Source: Bacteroidota bacterium (GTDB taxonomy: Bacteria; Bacteroidota; Ignavibacteria; Ignavibacteriales; Melioribacteraceae). From it: a DNA stretch of 64,000 nucleotides. The translations under genes were made by a program, and so were the position numbers. Positions within the stretch are counted from its first letter, which is position 1, and every line of letters begins with the position of its first letter. This document shows, piece by piece, positions 8,427 to 16,814 of the stretch. The stretch covers positions 62,001-126,000 of the forward strand of contig JAHJUE010000012.1 of assembly GCA_018829205.1 (NCBI GenBank), given 5' to 3'. The notes under the pieces are model-generated. The model saw only the letters and a program-made list of their open reading frames with translations. It was not told the origin of the DNA and searched no databases.

Positions 8427-8457
8427 TTCTAACCTCTAACTTTTTACTTCTTTCTCC
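8425..8457. repeat. Right AGTTAGAAGT-type flank of the S23-like gene
   Basis: On the minus strand this reads GAGAAAGAAGTAAAAAGTTAG then AGGTTAGAA, matching in inverted orientation the flank at 8027-8066. It lies in the gap between the isocitrate dehydrogenase-family gene and the S23-like gene and overlaps the latter's presumed start region. Confidence 0.55.
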
Positions 8458-8468
8458 ATATCCCAATA

Positions 8469-9647
8469 TTATAAAAAAGAAATTATCGCATCTGTCATCT
8501 GTTGTGTCGTTGCCGCGCCGTATTTAATTGAATCAGCGCCGCCTCTAATTTTCATCATATCGTAAGTTTTAACCTTGCCTTCTTCAATTACTTTTGCAAT
8601 CGCGGTTCTTATTTTATCTGCTTTTTCTTTTTCACCGATATGATCTAACATCATTACGGCGCTTAAAATCATAGCTATCGGATTTACAATAGAAGGATTT
8701 AGTTCTTCATATTTAGGGGCAGAGCCATGAGTAGGTTCAAAGACCGCGACTTCATCTCCAATATTTGCTGAACATGCAAATCCTAATCCGCCAACTAATC
8801 CGGCGAAGCCGTCGCTTATAATATCACCGAACATATTTTCTGAAACTAATACTCCGTAAGTTTCTGGATTTTTTGTAAGCCACATCATCTGTGCATCGAT
8901 ATTTGTATCCCACAAATCAATGCCCGGGTATTCTTTAGCGATTTGTTTGGCGATTTTAAGATACATTCCTGATGTTTCACGAAGTACATTAGGTTTTTCG
9001 CAAACTGTAACGCTTTTATAACCGAATTTATTTGCGTATTCAAATGCTGCTCTAATAATTCTTTCTGTAGCATTTTTAGTAACAATTCTTGTCGAAATTG
9101 CCATTTCTTCGCTTGGAACGTTAGCAAAACTTTTCATTTTAGGATGAGTTTCAAAAGCGTCTCTTACTTGTTTTGGAGGATTAGTCCATTCAATTCCGCC
9201 GTACATTCCTTCAGTATTTTGTCTGAATATTACAGCGTCAACTTTTGGTTCCTCAAATCCTCCTTTTCCGTCCTTGCGAATAAAGTTAAGCGGGTTTCCT
9301 GTAAAAGCTTGACAGGGGCGAATACAGATATCCAGATTAAAATGCTGACGCAGACCAACAATGGGGGAGAAATAAACAAAACCTTTATCCTGTAATTCAG
9401 GAGCAAGTTCTTTTACGGCATCGTCTTTTGGTTTACTTGTTATTGCACCGAAAAGACCTATTTTATGTTTTTCCAACAATTCAATTGTACGCTGAGGAAG
9501 CGCATTTCCTTCTTTCTGCCAGAATTCCCAGCCAATATCTCCGTGAACATATTCGGCGTTAAAACCTGCCGCTTCCAAAACTCTTATTGCTTCGGGTAAA
9601 ACTGTTTTTCCTATTCCATCACCGGGTAAAGAAACAATTGTTCTCAT
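8469..9647 (-). CDS. Isocitrate/isopropylmalate dehydrogenase family protein
   Basis: About 392 residues, beginning MRTIVSLPGDGIG. The ATG at 9647 is chosen over the one at 9656 because AAAGGA lies about eight bases upstream of 9647 but abuts 9656. Family motifs include FRQNTEGMYGGIEW, KPNVLRETSG, ENMFGDIISDGFAGLVGGLG and HGSAPKYEELNP. The enzymes oxidatively decarboxylate beta-hydroxy acids such as isocitrate with NAD or NADP. Substrate and cofactor cannot be fixed: the Lys-Tyr after HGSAP resembles NADP-type enzymes but the loop is longer. As first gene of the unit that leads into aconitase and citrate lyase, isocitrate is the likely substrate. A second, classical NADP-type enzyme is encoded at 40235. 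Confidence 0.88.
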   Translation of the reverse strand: MRTIVSLPGDGIGKTVLPEAIRVLEAAGFNAEYVHGDIGWEFWQKEGNALPQRTIELLEKHKIGLFGAITSKPKDDAVKELAPELQDKGFVYFSPIVGLRQHFNLDICIRPCQAFTGNPLNFIRKDGKGGFEEPKVDAVIFRQNTEGMYGGIEWTNPPKQVRDAFETHPKMKSFANVPSEEMAISTRIVTKNATERIIRAAFEYANKFGYKSVTVCEKPNVLRETSGMYLKIAKQIAKEYPGIDLWDTNIDAQMMWLTKNPETYGVLVSENMFGDIISDGFAGLVGGLGFACSANIGDEVAVFEPTHGSAPKYEELNPSIVNPIAMILSAVMMLDHIGEKEKADKIRTAIAKVIEEGKVKTYDMMKIRGGADSIKYGAATTQQMTDAIISFL

Positions 9648-9725
9648 ATTGAGCATCCTTTTTAGATTTATTATGTAATTTTTTCATATTTCTTTAATGT
9701 TATACTCACTGTAACAATTTACCGC

Positions 9726-9750
9726 AAAAAAAACGCATTAAAGGCGTTTT
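9726..9750 (-). terminator. Intrinsic terminator after the HHH/barrel gene
   Basis: On the minus strand a 7-bp stem AAAACGC/GCGTTTT with a 7-base loop is followed by a run of T. It lies 90 bases downstream of the gene ending at 9841 and upstream of the isocitrate dehydrogenase-family gene, separating the two transcripts. Confidence 0.7.
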
Positions 9751-9840
9751 CGTAAATAAATAAAGAAGATAAAATTCTCCTCAAAATTAGATAGTTGTTT
9801 TGTAATTAGCAAGGAAAAGCGGATTTAGGTATAAAATAAT

Positions 9841-11817
9841 TTAAAATTTCAAATCGACTTGAATACTAATTCTGCTGCTCAAATTTCCGTTGATTTCATT
9901 TAACCCTGAACTTAATGTTCTTAATTCAGGTTGATAAAGTTCCGAATACTTTGCCGAAATTATTATGTTGTTTAATAAATCATAGTTTATTATAAAATAC
10001 CATTTGCTACCTTTACCAAATAAGGCGGTATTGTTCATTATTCCTATTAGATCATTTTCAAATTGATATATTCTCGAATCATACGAATCGGTGTCAAAAA
10101 ATATAAGTCGGGCATAAAAACTTAACGCAGGTGAAGGAGAGTATCTTAAATCCTGAAATAAAAGATATCCTCTGCTTTTATAATTGCTTTCCTTTAATGT
10201 AAAACAGGAATATTCCGCTCTGGTTTTTAATCTAAAATTTTTAGATAAATTAAAAATCCCTTCAATTCTTATTTTCTGTTTTCTCTGAATGTCTATTAAA
10301 TTGATATTATTCGATTCGGTGCTTATCTCTTTTTCTTCTTTTGTGTAGCGGATCCGGAATTTTAATTTGGATGAAAATGAATGAAATAGATCAATTAACA
10401 ATTCATTCCCATAAGTTGAAACCGGATTTGAAAATGTAGCGAACGGAAACTTAAATTGATCGTAATAAACATTAATAGATGTTGAATTTATTTTTGTTTT
10501 TAAGCCGAAATAAAAACCTTTTTCATTTATTGTATTAGAACTTTCGCCGAAGCCGCGTGAAAAAATATTGTAATAATTTCTAGGATAGTTTCTGAATGAA
10601 GCCGCGAGCGAAAATGATTTATTAATCCTAAATTCAACATTGTTTATACTGGCCGCGGAAATTCCGTTAAAAGAAAACTCTCCGTTTATATAAAGTTTAT
10701 TATAAACGCCCGAATAGGAAAGTGAATAGAAATTAAAATCGCTTCCTTTTAAATCATAAATTTTTTCTTTAATAAATTGATTGGAAAATTTTGTATGAAA
10801 ATAAAGAAAGTTTATACTTGTCGATTCGTTTGCAAAATAATTAACAATACCGCCAGTCATAACTAAATTTGTCTTATCTTTTTTTGTTAGTTCGTTTTCG
10901 CTTCTGTGATAACCGTCCAACGGAGTTGAAGTGATAGAGCCGTCAAACGAAATATTAGCGTCAATTTTATTTGATGAAAAAAAAATTGACAAATCAAACT
11001 TACGGGAATTTATTCTTGCTGCCGCTCCTCTAAAAAATTGATTTTCGTCGGTTCCGGAATACGGTACAATGCCTCTTCCGCTTCTGCCGATTGACGAAAC
11101 TGCTTCGCCGCTTTTTGAAAAAGCATAAGGACCCCAAAGAGCAAGACCCTGACCGAATTCAATCAGGTAATCACCTAATATTATTTTATCAAATAAATAA
11201 AAATTATCGGCATTTAAATTAACGGAATAAAAATCGGAGAATGATTTTTCGCCTGCGTCTTTTTCTGTTAGAATATTAATCTTGTAATCTTTCAATTCTC
11301 CTTTTAATCTATTGTAAAACTTATACTTGTTCCCTTGATAAATTTTTTCGGAAAAACCTTTTCTGTTTTGAATGTCTTCAATTACTCTTGACCTAATTTT
11401 CATTTTTATATTTTGGTAAGATGTTGCATTTAATATGGCTGATTCATCGGCAAATTCATTTTTGACAGTTACAAATGAAATTATATTATCGAGCGAAACT
11501 TTATTTAAATCTTTAATTGAATAAAGATCAGTTTCTGATTTAAAATATCCAAAGTCATTTCTGTAGCTTATGATTGTTTGAGCAGTATAAAAATCAATAA
11601 ACGGTATTTTTAATAAATCATTTACGGAAGCTGAATTTAAATCAACCGGATTATTCTTAAAATCTTCAATAAGATTAAAAAGCTGTGAATCTTCATCATC
11701 CTCGGTTGATTCTTCGAGTATAATGTTAAGGCCTTCATTGGATTGAAATGTAGTATCGTTTTGTGAAAGCAGGATTATAAAAGGAAGAAAAAATAAAAAT
11801 GTAAATAAAAATTTCAT
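9841..11817 (-). CDS. Secreted helix-hairpin-helix plus beta-barrel protein
   Basis: 658 residues. A signal peptide (FLFTFLFFLPFIILLSQ) is followed by an acidic stretch and then a ComEA-like double helix-hairpin-helix segment at about residues 55-115 (PVDLNSASVNDLLKIPFID, then YSIKDLNKVSLDNI). The rest, about 450 residues, is rich in alternating aromatic/polar strands such as FRIRYTKEEKEIS and LSFYARLIFFD and ends in SSRISIQVDLKF, as expected for an outer-membrane barrel. Proteins of this architecture occur in Bacteroidota and Ignavibacteria; their role is not known to me, and DNA uptake or binding is only suggested by the HhH domain. It follows the PorV/Q-like gene by five bases, so the two are cotranscribed. 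Confidence 0.75.
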   Translation of the reverse strand: MKFLFTFLFFLPFIILLSQNDTTFQSNEGLNIILEESTEDDEDSQLFNLIEDFKNNPVDLNSASVNDLLKIPFIDFYTAQTIISYRNDFGYFKSETDLYSIKDLNKVSLDNIISFVTVKNEFADESAILNATSYQNIKMKIRSRVIEDIQNRKGFSEKIYQGNKYKFYNRLKGELKDYKINILTEKDAGEKSFSDFYSVNLNADNFYLFDKIILGDYLIEFGQGLALWGPYAFSKSGEAVSSIGRSGRGIVPYSGTDENQFFRGAAARINSRKFDLSIFFSSNKIDANISFDGSITSTPLDGYHRSENELTKKDKTNLVMTGGIVNYFANESTSINFLYFHTKFSNQFIKEKIYDLKGSDFNFYSLSYSGVYNKLYINGEFSFNGISAASINNVEFRINKSFSLAASFRNYPRNYYNIFSRGFGESSNTINEKGFYFGLKTKINSTSINVYYDQFKFPFATFSNPVSTYGNELLIDLFHSFSSKLKFRIRYTKEEKEISTESNNINLIDIQRKQKIRIEGIFNLSKNFRLKTRAEYSCFTLKESNYKSRGYLLFQDLRYSPSPALSFYARLIFFDTDSYDSRIYQFENDLIGIMNNTALFGKGSKWYFIINYDLLNNIIISAKYSELYQPELRTLSSGLNEINGNLSSRISIQVDLKF

Positions 11818-11822
11818 TGTTT

Positions 11823-12635
11823 CTAAAAGTTTATTATTAATCCTGCCTGATGGGTCAATCCCAAGTCATGATGAGTGAAAAATGCATAATCAATTCTGAA
11901 ATATGAATATAATATTCCCAGTCCGCCCGAAAAAGTATCCGGTTCGTTCATCACCCCTAAACGTAGATTGATAAATTCAATGGGCTCAAATTCCAAACCG
12001 AACTTAACGGATAAAGGATTTTGAATTTCTTTTTCTAAAGCTAAATGGACAATAAATTCGCTTGCAATATTATAACTTACACCTGATCTGAAATATGATG
12101 GAATCTGCCCGCCGTCATTTCCATAAGTAGAGCGGGTGAGATTTTCGGCCGTAAATCCAATAGTAATATTATCAGCTAATTTTGCCGAGGTCCCAATTGT
12201 AATCAAAAAAGTATTATCATTACCGTATTTATGGATTGATAATGAATTATAAAAGATTGAGATTCCGGCGTAAAAATCAGTTTGAATTTCTTTGGCAAAA
12301 GAAAGTGAAATTTTGTTTTCTTTATAAAGATCAAATCCGTATGTTGAAAAACAGGCCGCTAAAGTTCCAAAATTAAAATTATTGGAAGCGCCGCCGAATC
12401 CGTTTGAAAGCTGCTTTAAACCGAAAGGAGAAGGAGAGTAGTATACGCCCATTTCAAAAGAATTTATTTTAGCAAGTCCGGCAGGATTTGTAAAGGCTGA
12501 AAATACATCTGAAACATTAGCAATATCGGAGTGAGCCAGAGCAATTTGTTTGGCTCCCGGTAAAAATTGTGCGGAACATGTTTGATAAACATAAACTATA
12601 ACAATTGTTAATAATATGAATCGATGCAGGTTCAT
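11823..12635 (-). CDS. PorV/PorQ-like outer-membrane protein
   Basis: 270 residues starting with a signal peptide ending CSAQF. The mature start FLPGAKQIALAHSDIANV then FSAFTNPAGLAKI is the signature of the PorV/PorQ group of FadL-like barrels (residues of the form GARxxxMGxAxxA...NPAGL). Strand-like segments follow to the terminal QAGLIINF. PorV and PorQ help type IX secretion cargo processing at the cell surface; whether this paralogue does so is inferred only from family. It is transcribed with the downstream HhH/barrel gene and divergent from a PorD-like gene at 12717. Confidence 0.78.
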   Translation of the reverse strand: MNLHRFILLTIVIVYVYQTCSAQFLPGAKQIALAHSDIANVSDVFSAFTNPAGLAKINSFEMGVYYSPSPFGLKQLSNGFGGASNNFNFGTLAACFSTYGFDLYKENKISLSFAKEIQTDFYAGISIFYNSLSIHKYGNDNTFLITIGTSAKLADNITIGFTAENLTRSTYGNDGGQIPSYFRSGVSYNIASEFIVHLALEKEIQNPLSVKFGLEFEPIEFINLRLGVMNEPDTFSGGLGILYSYFRIDYAFFTHHDLGLTHQAGLIINF

Positions 12636-12716
12636 ACATTTAAATATTAAAGAATTGTTTTAAAAGAATCAATTATTTATTTTAAAATTAAATTTCTCCA
12701 TTATATGTAGGCAATC

Positions 12717-13598
12717 ATGAAAAAAATCATCTTTTTATTCTTACTTCTGCCGGCTGTTATATTTTCTCAAGAACTTGCCGCAACCGTTGTTGTAAGTTTT
12801 GAACAATTGGATAATGCATCTAAAGAGAGACTGGCAAATTTTCAGCAGGATGTTGAGAATTATTTAAATTCTGCTCGTTATACCGACAAAGTATGGGAAG
12901 GTGAAAGAATTCCATGCCAGTTTAATATTTTTTTTACAGGTTCTTCTAAAGAAATAAATTACAGCGCGCAAATGGTTGTCTCCAGTCAAAGACCGATATA
13001 CAAATCAAAATCCAGTTCGCTTATGATGAGGGTACAGGATAAAAACTGGCAGTTCATTTATGAACGGAACCAGGCATTATATTTTAATCAAAGTTCATTC
13101 GATCCGCTTACGAGTTTACTGGATTTTTATGCTTATTTAATTTTAGGTTTCGACGCTGATTCATTCGAAAAATACGGAGGGTCACCCTATTTCGCCAAAG
13201 CGTATGAAATTGCCGTATTGGGCGCAAGCAGCCGCTTCTCCGACGGCTGGTCGGCTATAGGAGCTTCCTTCAGTAAACGTGGATTGGTTGAAGACATAGC
13301 TAATGCGAAATATGAAAAATTCAGAAAAAATTATTTTGATTATCACTACAACGGATTAGATATAATTAAAGAAAACAATGAGCTTGCAGTAAGCAATCTT
13401 GTTAAATTAGTTGATGATATTTATGAGAATTATGAAAAGATGACAAGAAGCGTATTATTAAGAGTATTTTTTGAAGCTAAAGCAGGCGAGATTATTGACA
13501 ATTTCGGGAAGCTTGCTGAAAAAGATGTATTCGAAAAACTAAAAATAATTGATCCCGCTCATATAACTAAATACAATGAAGTTTTAGACGCTAAATGA
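12717..13598 (+). CDS. DUF4835 / PorD-like protein
   Basis: 293 residues with signal peptide MKKIIFLFLLLPAVIFSQ. The family pattern is clear: LAATVVVSFEQLD, an early FQQDVENYLNSARYTDKVW, CQFNIFFTG, then SLLDFYAYLILGFDADSF with YGGSPYFAKA. DUF4835 proteins are reported as the type IX secretion component PorD, a periplasmic or outer-membrane associated protein. It is divergently transcribed from the PorV/Q-like gene, consistent with an envelope theme in this stretch. It ends at a bidirectional hairpin terminator shared with the next gene. Confidence 0.85.
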   Translation: MKKIIFLFLLLPAVIFSQELAATVVVSFEQLDNASKERLANFQQDVENYLNSARYTDKVWEGERIPCQFNIFFTGSSKEINYSAQMVVSSQRPIYKSKSSSLMMRVQDKNWQFIYERNQALYFNQSSFDPLTSLLDFYAYLILGFDADSFEKYGGSPYFAKAYEIAVLGASSRFSDGWSAIGASFSKRGLVEDIANAKYEKFRKNYFDYHYNGLDIIKENNELAVSNLVKLVDDIYENYEKMTRSVLLRVFFEAKAGEIIDNFGKLAEKDVFEKLKIIDPAHITKYNEVLDAK

Positions 13599-13603
13599 TA
13601 ATT

Positions 13604-13626
13604 AAAGCATCCATACCGGATGCTTT
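13604..13626. terminator. Bidirectional hairpin terminator between convergent genes
   Basis: A perfect 9-bp stem AAAGCATCC/GGATGCTTT with loop ATACC is followed by ATTTTA on the plus strand and by TAATTA on the minus strand. It lies between the convergent PorD-like and HEAT-cyclophilin genes and overlaps the latter's stop codon. Confidence 0.75.
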
Positions 13627-15601
13627 ATTTTAATAATTCTATATTAATTATTCTGTCTTTCTGATCTATTTTATTCACTATATCCATTCCCGAAATAACT
13701 TTCCCAAAATTTGTGTAGCGCCAATCTAAATGTGGAAAATTACTATGCATTACAAACCATTGTGAACCTTCAGTATCCTTTCCTGAACTTGCCATACCTA
13801 CATAAGCCTCATCAAATGGCTGAAGAGAATATTCTGATGTTATTTCATATCCGGGTCCGCTCCAGCCGGTTCCCGAGGGATCGCCTGTCTGAATAACAAA
13901 GTTGGGTACAACTCTATGAAACAAACACCCGTTAAAATATTTTTCTGACGCCAAATAACAGAAATTGCCCACTGAAACAGGGGCAAAAGAGGGAGTGAAT
14001 TCAATTACAAAACTTCCCTTATCTGTATTAATTTTTGCTCTACTGTACTTAAATGAATATTCCCATATAATATTAAAATCAATATCTTTGTCTGCACCCG
14101 CGTATATTTTCTCATTTAATATATTTTTAGCGAATGCGCTTAATAAATTTACCTGCGATGTTTTAAATATTTGGAGTAATTCAAGAGCGAAATCACCGGA
14201 GATATTTTTTGAAAGTCTGTATAAAGATTTTAGACTTTCGCTGTAATTCTTATTGTTTATATATGTAAAAACCTGTTCGAGAATTATCTGCTGAAGCGCG
14301 CTTATATTATTTTCTACAATAACAGAATCAAGATTTTCCGCTATTAATAATATTCCGATTGGAGAGGAAGAATTTAGAATCGACAGAATGAATTTGTTGA
14401 ATTCCGCATTTCCGGAAAGAGATTCCTGCAATGGAATTACGGCCTGAGCAATATTTAAGAAATCAGTTTCAGTCGTATCTTTTATATTTCCTTTTATATA
14501 ATCAAAATTATTCTGGGGAAGAAGAAGATAATTTGAGAGAATTCTATATATAAAGTCGGGACTAATTATGCTGTCATAATTTTCAATTAATTCAAGATAT
14601 TTATCATTTTTATAATTGCAGTAATTTACGAATAATTCCCCGCGCGCATTATCGGTTATATTTGAGTTGTTTATTAACTCCAAAATATTCTCATATAAAT
14701 TTTCTTTCAGTCCTTTTTCAATTTTTATATTTGAAATAGAAATAGCCGCCTGTCTGGATACATTAGCGTTTACGTCAAAAAGCAGACTCAAATATTTTTC
14801 GATCATTTCATAATCTTTAAAATCATAAAAACATAAAGTGCGTGCGGCTTCTGTTCTAATCCTTGGATCATTATCCTTCAGCAATTCATTAAAAAGAAGA
14901 TCATCATTAGGGAAAAAGGACTCCTTTCTTAAAGAGCCTAAGGCGTAATATTTGAGTGCATTAATATCATTACTTTTTGATTTAAGAATATTTATTAAAA
15001 CTTGTCTTGCATCCTCGCTTCCTACAAGTCTGTATAACGCAAATAAAACGTCAAAATTTCTTTCCAAATTATCCGTCTCATCAATTTTCGAAATTAAAAA
15101 TTTTATAAAATTTTCCTTTTGCGGGAGGGGGAAGCGTGAGTTGAAATTATTTAAAGCGTAAGGCAGTCCAATGAAATTCCGATCTTTATTTACGTTGATT
15201 ATTTCAAGCAGCTTTACAATATCCGAAGAATCGGCTGTATTACCCAAAGCTTCAAAACATTCTTTAATATATTTGTTTTGATTTGGATTTAGAATTTTAT
15301 CGAATAAAAATTTCGTTGATAAACCGGAAGGGCCAAGCTGACCCAAAGCGAGAGAGATATAATTCCCGTAAAGATCAAAATTTAATTTTATAATTTCCGG
15401 GATCCAAGTTTGGTCATTACAATGACCTAAGCTAAGCAAAGCGGCTCTAACCGAATCACCGTTTGATGAAGCAAGGTAATCTCTAATTAGTTCTTTATCA
15501 AAACTTCTGTTAAAAGTGGATTTAATTAATTCATAATCGTTATTAGTATATTGAGCGGAGACCGATGTGTAAAATAATAAAACGAAAAGTATTTTTTTCA
15601 T
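13625..15601 (-). CDS. Secreted HEAT-repeat/cyclophilin fusion
   Basis: 658 residues with signal peptide MKKILFVLLFYTSVSA. Residues about 30-480 are tandem helical hairpins of HEAT type (for example DPRIRTEAARTLCFYDFKD, NANVSRQAAISISNI). From about 515 to the end is a cyclophilin peptidyl-prolyl isomerase with catalytic FHRVVPNFVIQTGDPSG (Arg563, Phe568, Gln571), GMASSGKDTEGSQWFV and FGKVISGMDIVNKI. The enzyme should catalyse prolyl isomerisation in the periplasm, with the HEAT solenoid as a substrate or partner platform. Most bacterial cyclophilins are about 160-200 residues, so the long N-terminal solenoid is notable. It is 12 bases downstream of the GNAT gene. Confidence 0.85.
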   Translation of the reverse strand: MKKILFVLLFYTSVSAQYTNNDYELIKSTFNRSFDKELIRDYLASSNGDSVRAALLSLGHCNDQTWIPEIIKLNFDLYGNYISLALGQLGPSGLSTKFLFDKILNPNQNKYIKECFEALGNTADSSDIVKLLEIINVNKDRNFIGLPYALNNFNSRFPLPQKENFIKFLISKIDETDNLERNFDVLFALYRLVGSEDARQVLINILKSKSNDINALKYYALGSLRKESFFPNDDLLFNELLKDNDPRIRTEAARTLCFYDFKDYEMIEKYLSLLFDVNANVSRQAAISISNIKIEKGLKENLYENILELINNSNITDNARGELFVNYCNYKNDKYLELIENYDSIISPDFIYRILSNYLLLPQNNFDYIKGNIKDTTETDFLNIAQAVIPLQESLSGNAEFNKFILSILNSSSPIGILLIAENLDSVIVENNISALQQIILEQVFTYINNKNYSESLKSLYRLSKNISGDFALELLQIFKTSQVNLLSAFAKNILNEKIYAGADKDIDFNIIWEYSFKYSRAKINTDKGSFVIEFTPSFAPVSVGNFCYLASEKYFNGCLFHRVVPNFVIQTGDPSGTGWSGPGYEITSEYSLQPFDEAYVGMASSGKDTEGSQWFVMHSNFPHLDWRYTNFGKVISGMDIVNKIDQKDRIINIELLK

Positions 15602-15613
15602 AAGAATCCATCT

Positions 15614-16735
15614 TTAAATATTTATTTCAAAAACTCTGTACTTTTTATATAGTTCTCCGTTCATTACTTCCGCTCCTCGTTTCATCATTTCATTGTCTTC
15701 GAGAACCCAGCTTGCTTCACCGAAATAGATGCCTCTTTGAGCAGCACGGTTTACAATTTCATAATATAAAACCGCATCAAGTCCTTTCTTTTGAAACTCA
15801 GGTATTAAACCTAATGTAATCACACGAGCCCAAGAGATTTTTTTATTTTGAGTTAATAATTTCAGAAAACCGAAAGGGAAAAGTTTGCCGTTAAGTTTTT
15901 TTATAATAAAATTATAATCAGGCATAACAAGCGCTGCTCCGACTGTCTCGCCGTTTTTCTCAACGTACAATACTAGGTTCGGATCAATAAGAGGTTTTAA
16001 ATCCTTTGCCATATGATCGATTTCTGCGTCCGTTAACGGGACAAATCCCCAATTGGGCGCCCAGGCTTTATTATAAACATATTTGAACTTCTCAAGTTCA
16101 TTGTTAAAGTCCTTTTTGTTCATCGCTCTGACGGTTACGCCGGCTCTTTGTTTTGCAATATCCGCAACTCTTTTTAACTTTTCGGATGAAAGAACTTTTT
16201 TGTTTTCAAGTTTATAAGCGTATAAATCTTTAACTTTTTTAAGACCGTAACTTTCAAGCAGCGTGATATAATACTTGGGATTATACGGCATTAGAATACG
16301 TGGCGAATCATCAAATCCTTCAAGAAGCAGACCCCATTCATCGTTGCTGGAGGGATTGGCTGGTCCGCGCATTTCGCTGAATCCTTTCTCTTTTAACCAT
16401 GTTTTAGCTTTATCTAATAGCGCTACGGAAACATCAGTATCATTTATGCATTCATAAAATCCGAAAAAACCTACATTGTCGTTATGAATTTTATTATGCA
16501 GGTCATTTTTTATCGCAGCTATTCTTCCTACAGCTTCACCGTTTCTGTATGCAATATATAATTCAATTTCCGCGTGTTTAAAGAACGGATTTTTTTCTTT
16601 GTCTAATAAATTCAATTTGTCCATTACTAAGGGAGGCACCCAGAACGGTTCGTTTTTATAAATCTTCCATGCAAATTTTATAAACTCTTTAAGATCACTT
16701 TTGGATTTTACAATTTTGAAATTTATGTCGTTCAT
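15614..16735 (-). CDS. GNAT-fold acyltransferase, candidate ceramide synthase
   Basis: 373 residues, soluble, containing two GNAT-like halves: ELYIAYRNGEAVGRIAAI near residue 60-77 and WARVITLGLIPEFQKKGLD (about 310-328), a beta4-alpha3 acyl-CoA binding pattern. The FWVPPLVMDK N-terminus and GPANPSSNDEWGLL are typical of a family often annotated only as GNAT acetyltransferase. The gene follows serine palmitoyltransferase on the same strand, though a strong terminator lies between. As I recall, the bacterial ceramide synthase of Caulobacter is a GNAT-type acyltransferase, so N-acylation of a sphingoid base is a plausible inference from neighbourhood. No direct orthology to that enzyme can be shown here. 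Confidence 0.72.
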   Translation of the reverse strand: MNDINFKIVKSKSDLKEFIKFAWKIYKNEPFWVPPLVMDKLNLLDKEKNPFFKHAEIELYIAYRNGEAVGRIAAIKNDLHNKIHNDNVGFFGFYECINDTDVSVALLDKAKTWLKEKGFSEMRGPANPSSNDEWGLLLEGFDDSPRILMPYNPKYYITLLESYGLKKVKDLYAYKLENKKVLSSEKLKRVADIAKQRAGVTVRAMNKKDFNNELEKFKYVYNKAWAPNWGFVPLTDAEIDHMAKDLKPLIDPNLVLYVEKNGETVGAALVMPDYNFIIKKLNGKLFPFGFLKLLTQNKKISWARVITLGLIPEFQKKGLDAVLYYEIVNRAAQRGIYFGEASWVLEDNEMMKRGAEVMNGELYKKYRVFEINI

Positions 16736-16757
16736 TAATGCTCCGTTCGGTTATTTA

Positions 16758-16790
16758 CAAAAAAAAAGCATACCGGTGAAATGGTATGCT
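16758..16790 (-). terminator. Intrinsic terminator after serine palmitoyltransferase gene
   Basis: Reading the minus strand, AGCATACC, an 8-base loop and GGTATGCT form an 8-bp stem followed by nine T residues. It lies 25 bases past the SPT stop and would limit readthrough into the GNAT gene. Confidence 0.85.
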
Positions 16791-16814
16791 TAATTTAATA
16801 AAATTATTGATTAC

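Noticed and set aside
8885-9127. Open frame on the minus strand inside the isocitrate dehydrogenase-family gene
   Set aside because: It lies out of frame within a well-supported gene and its product has no family resemblance.
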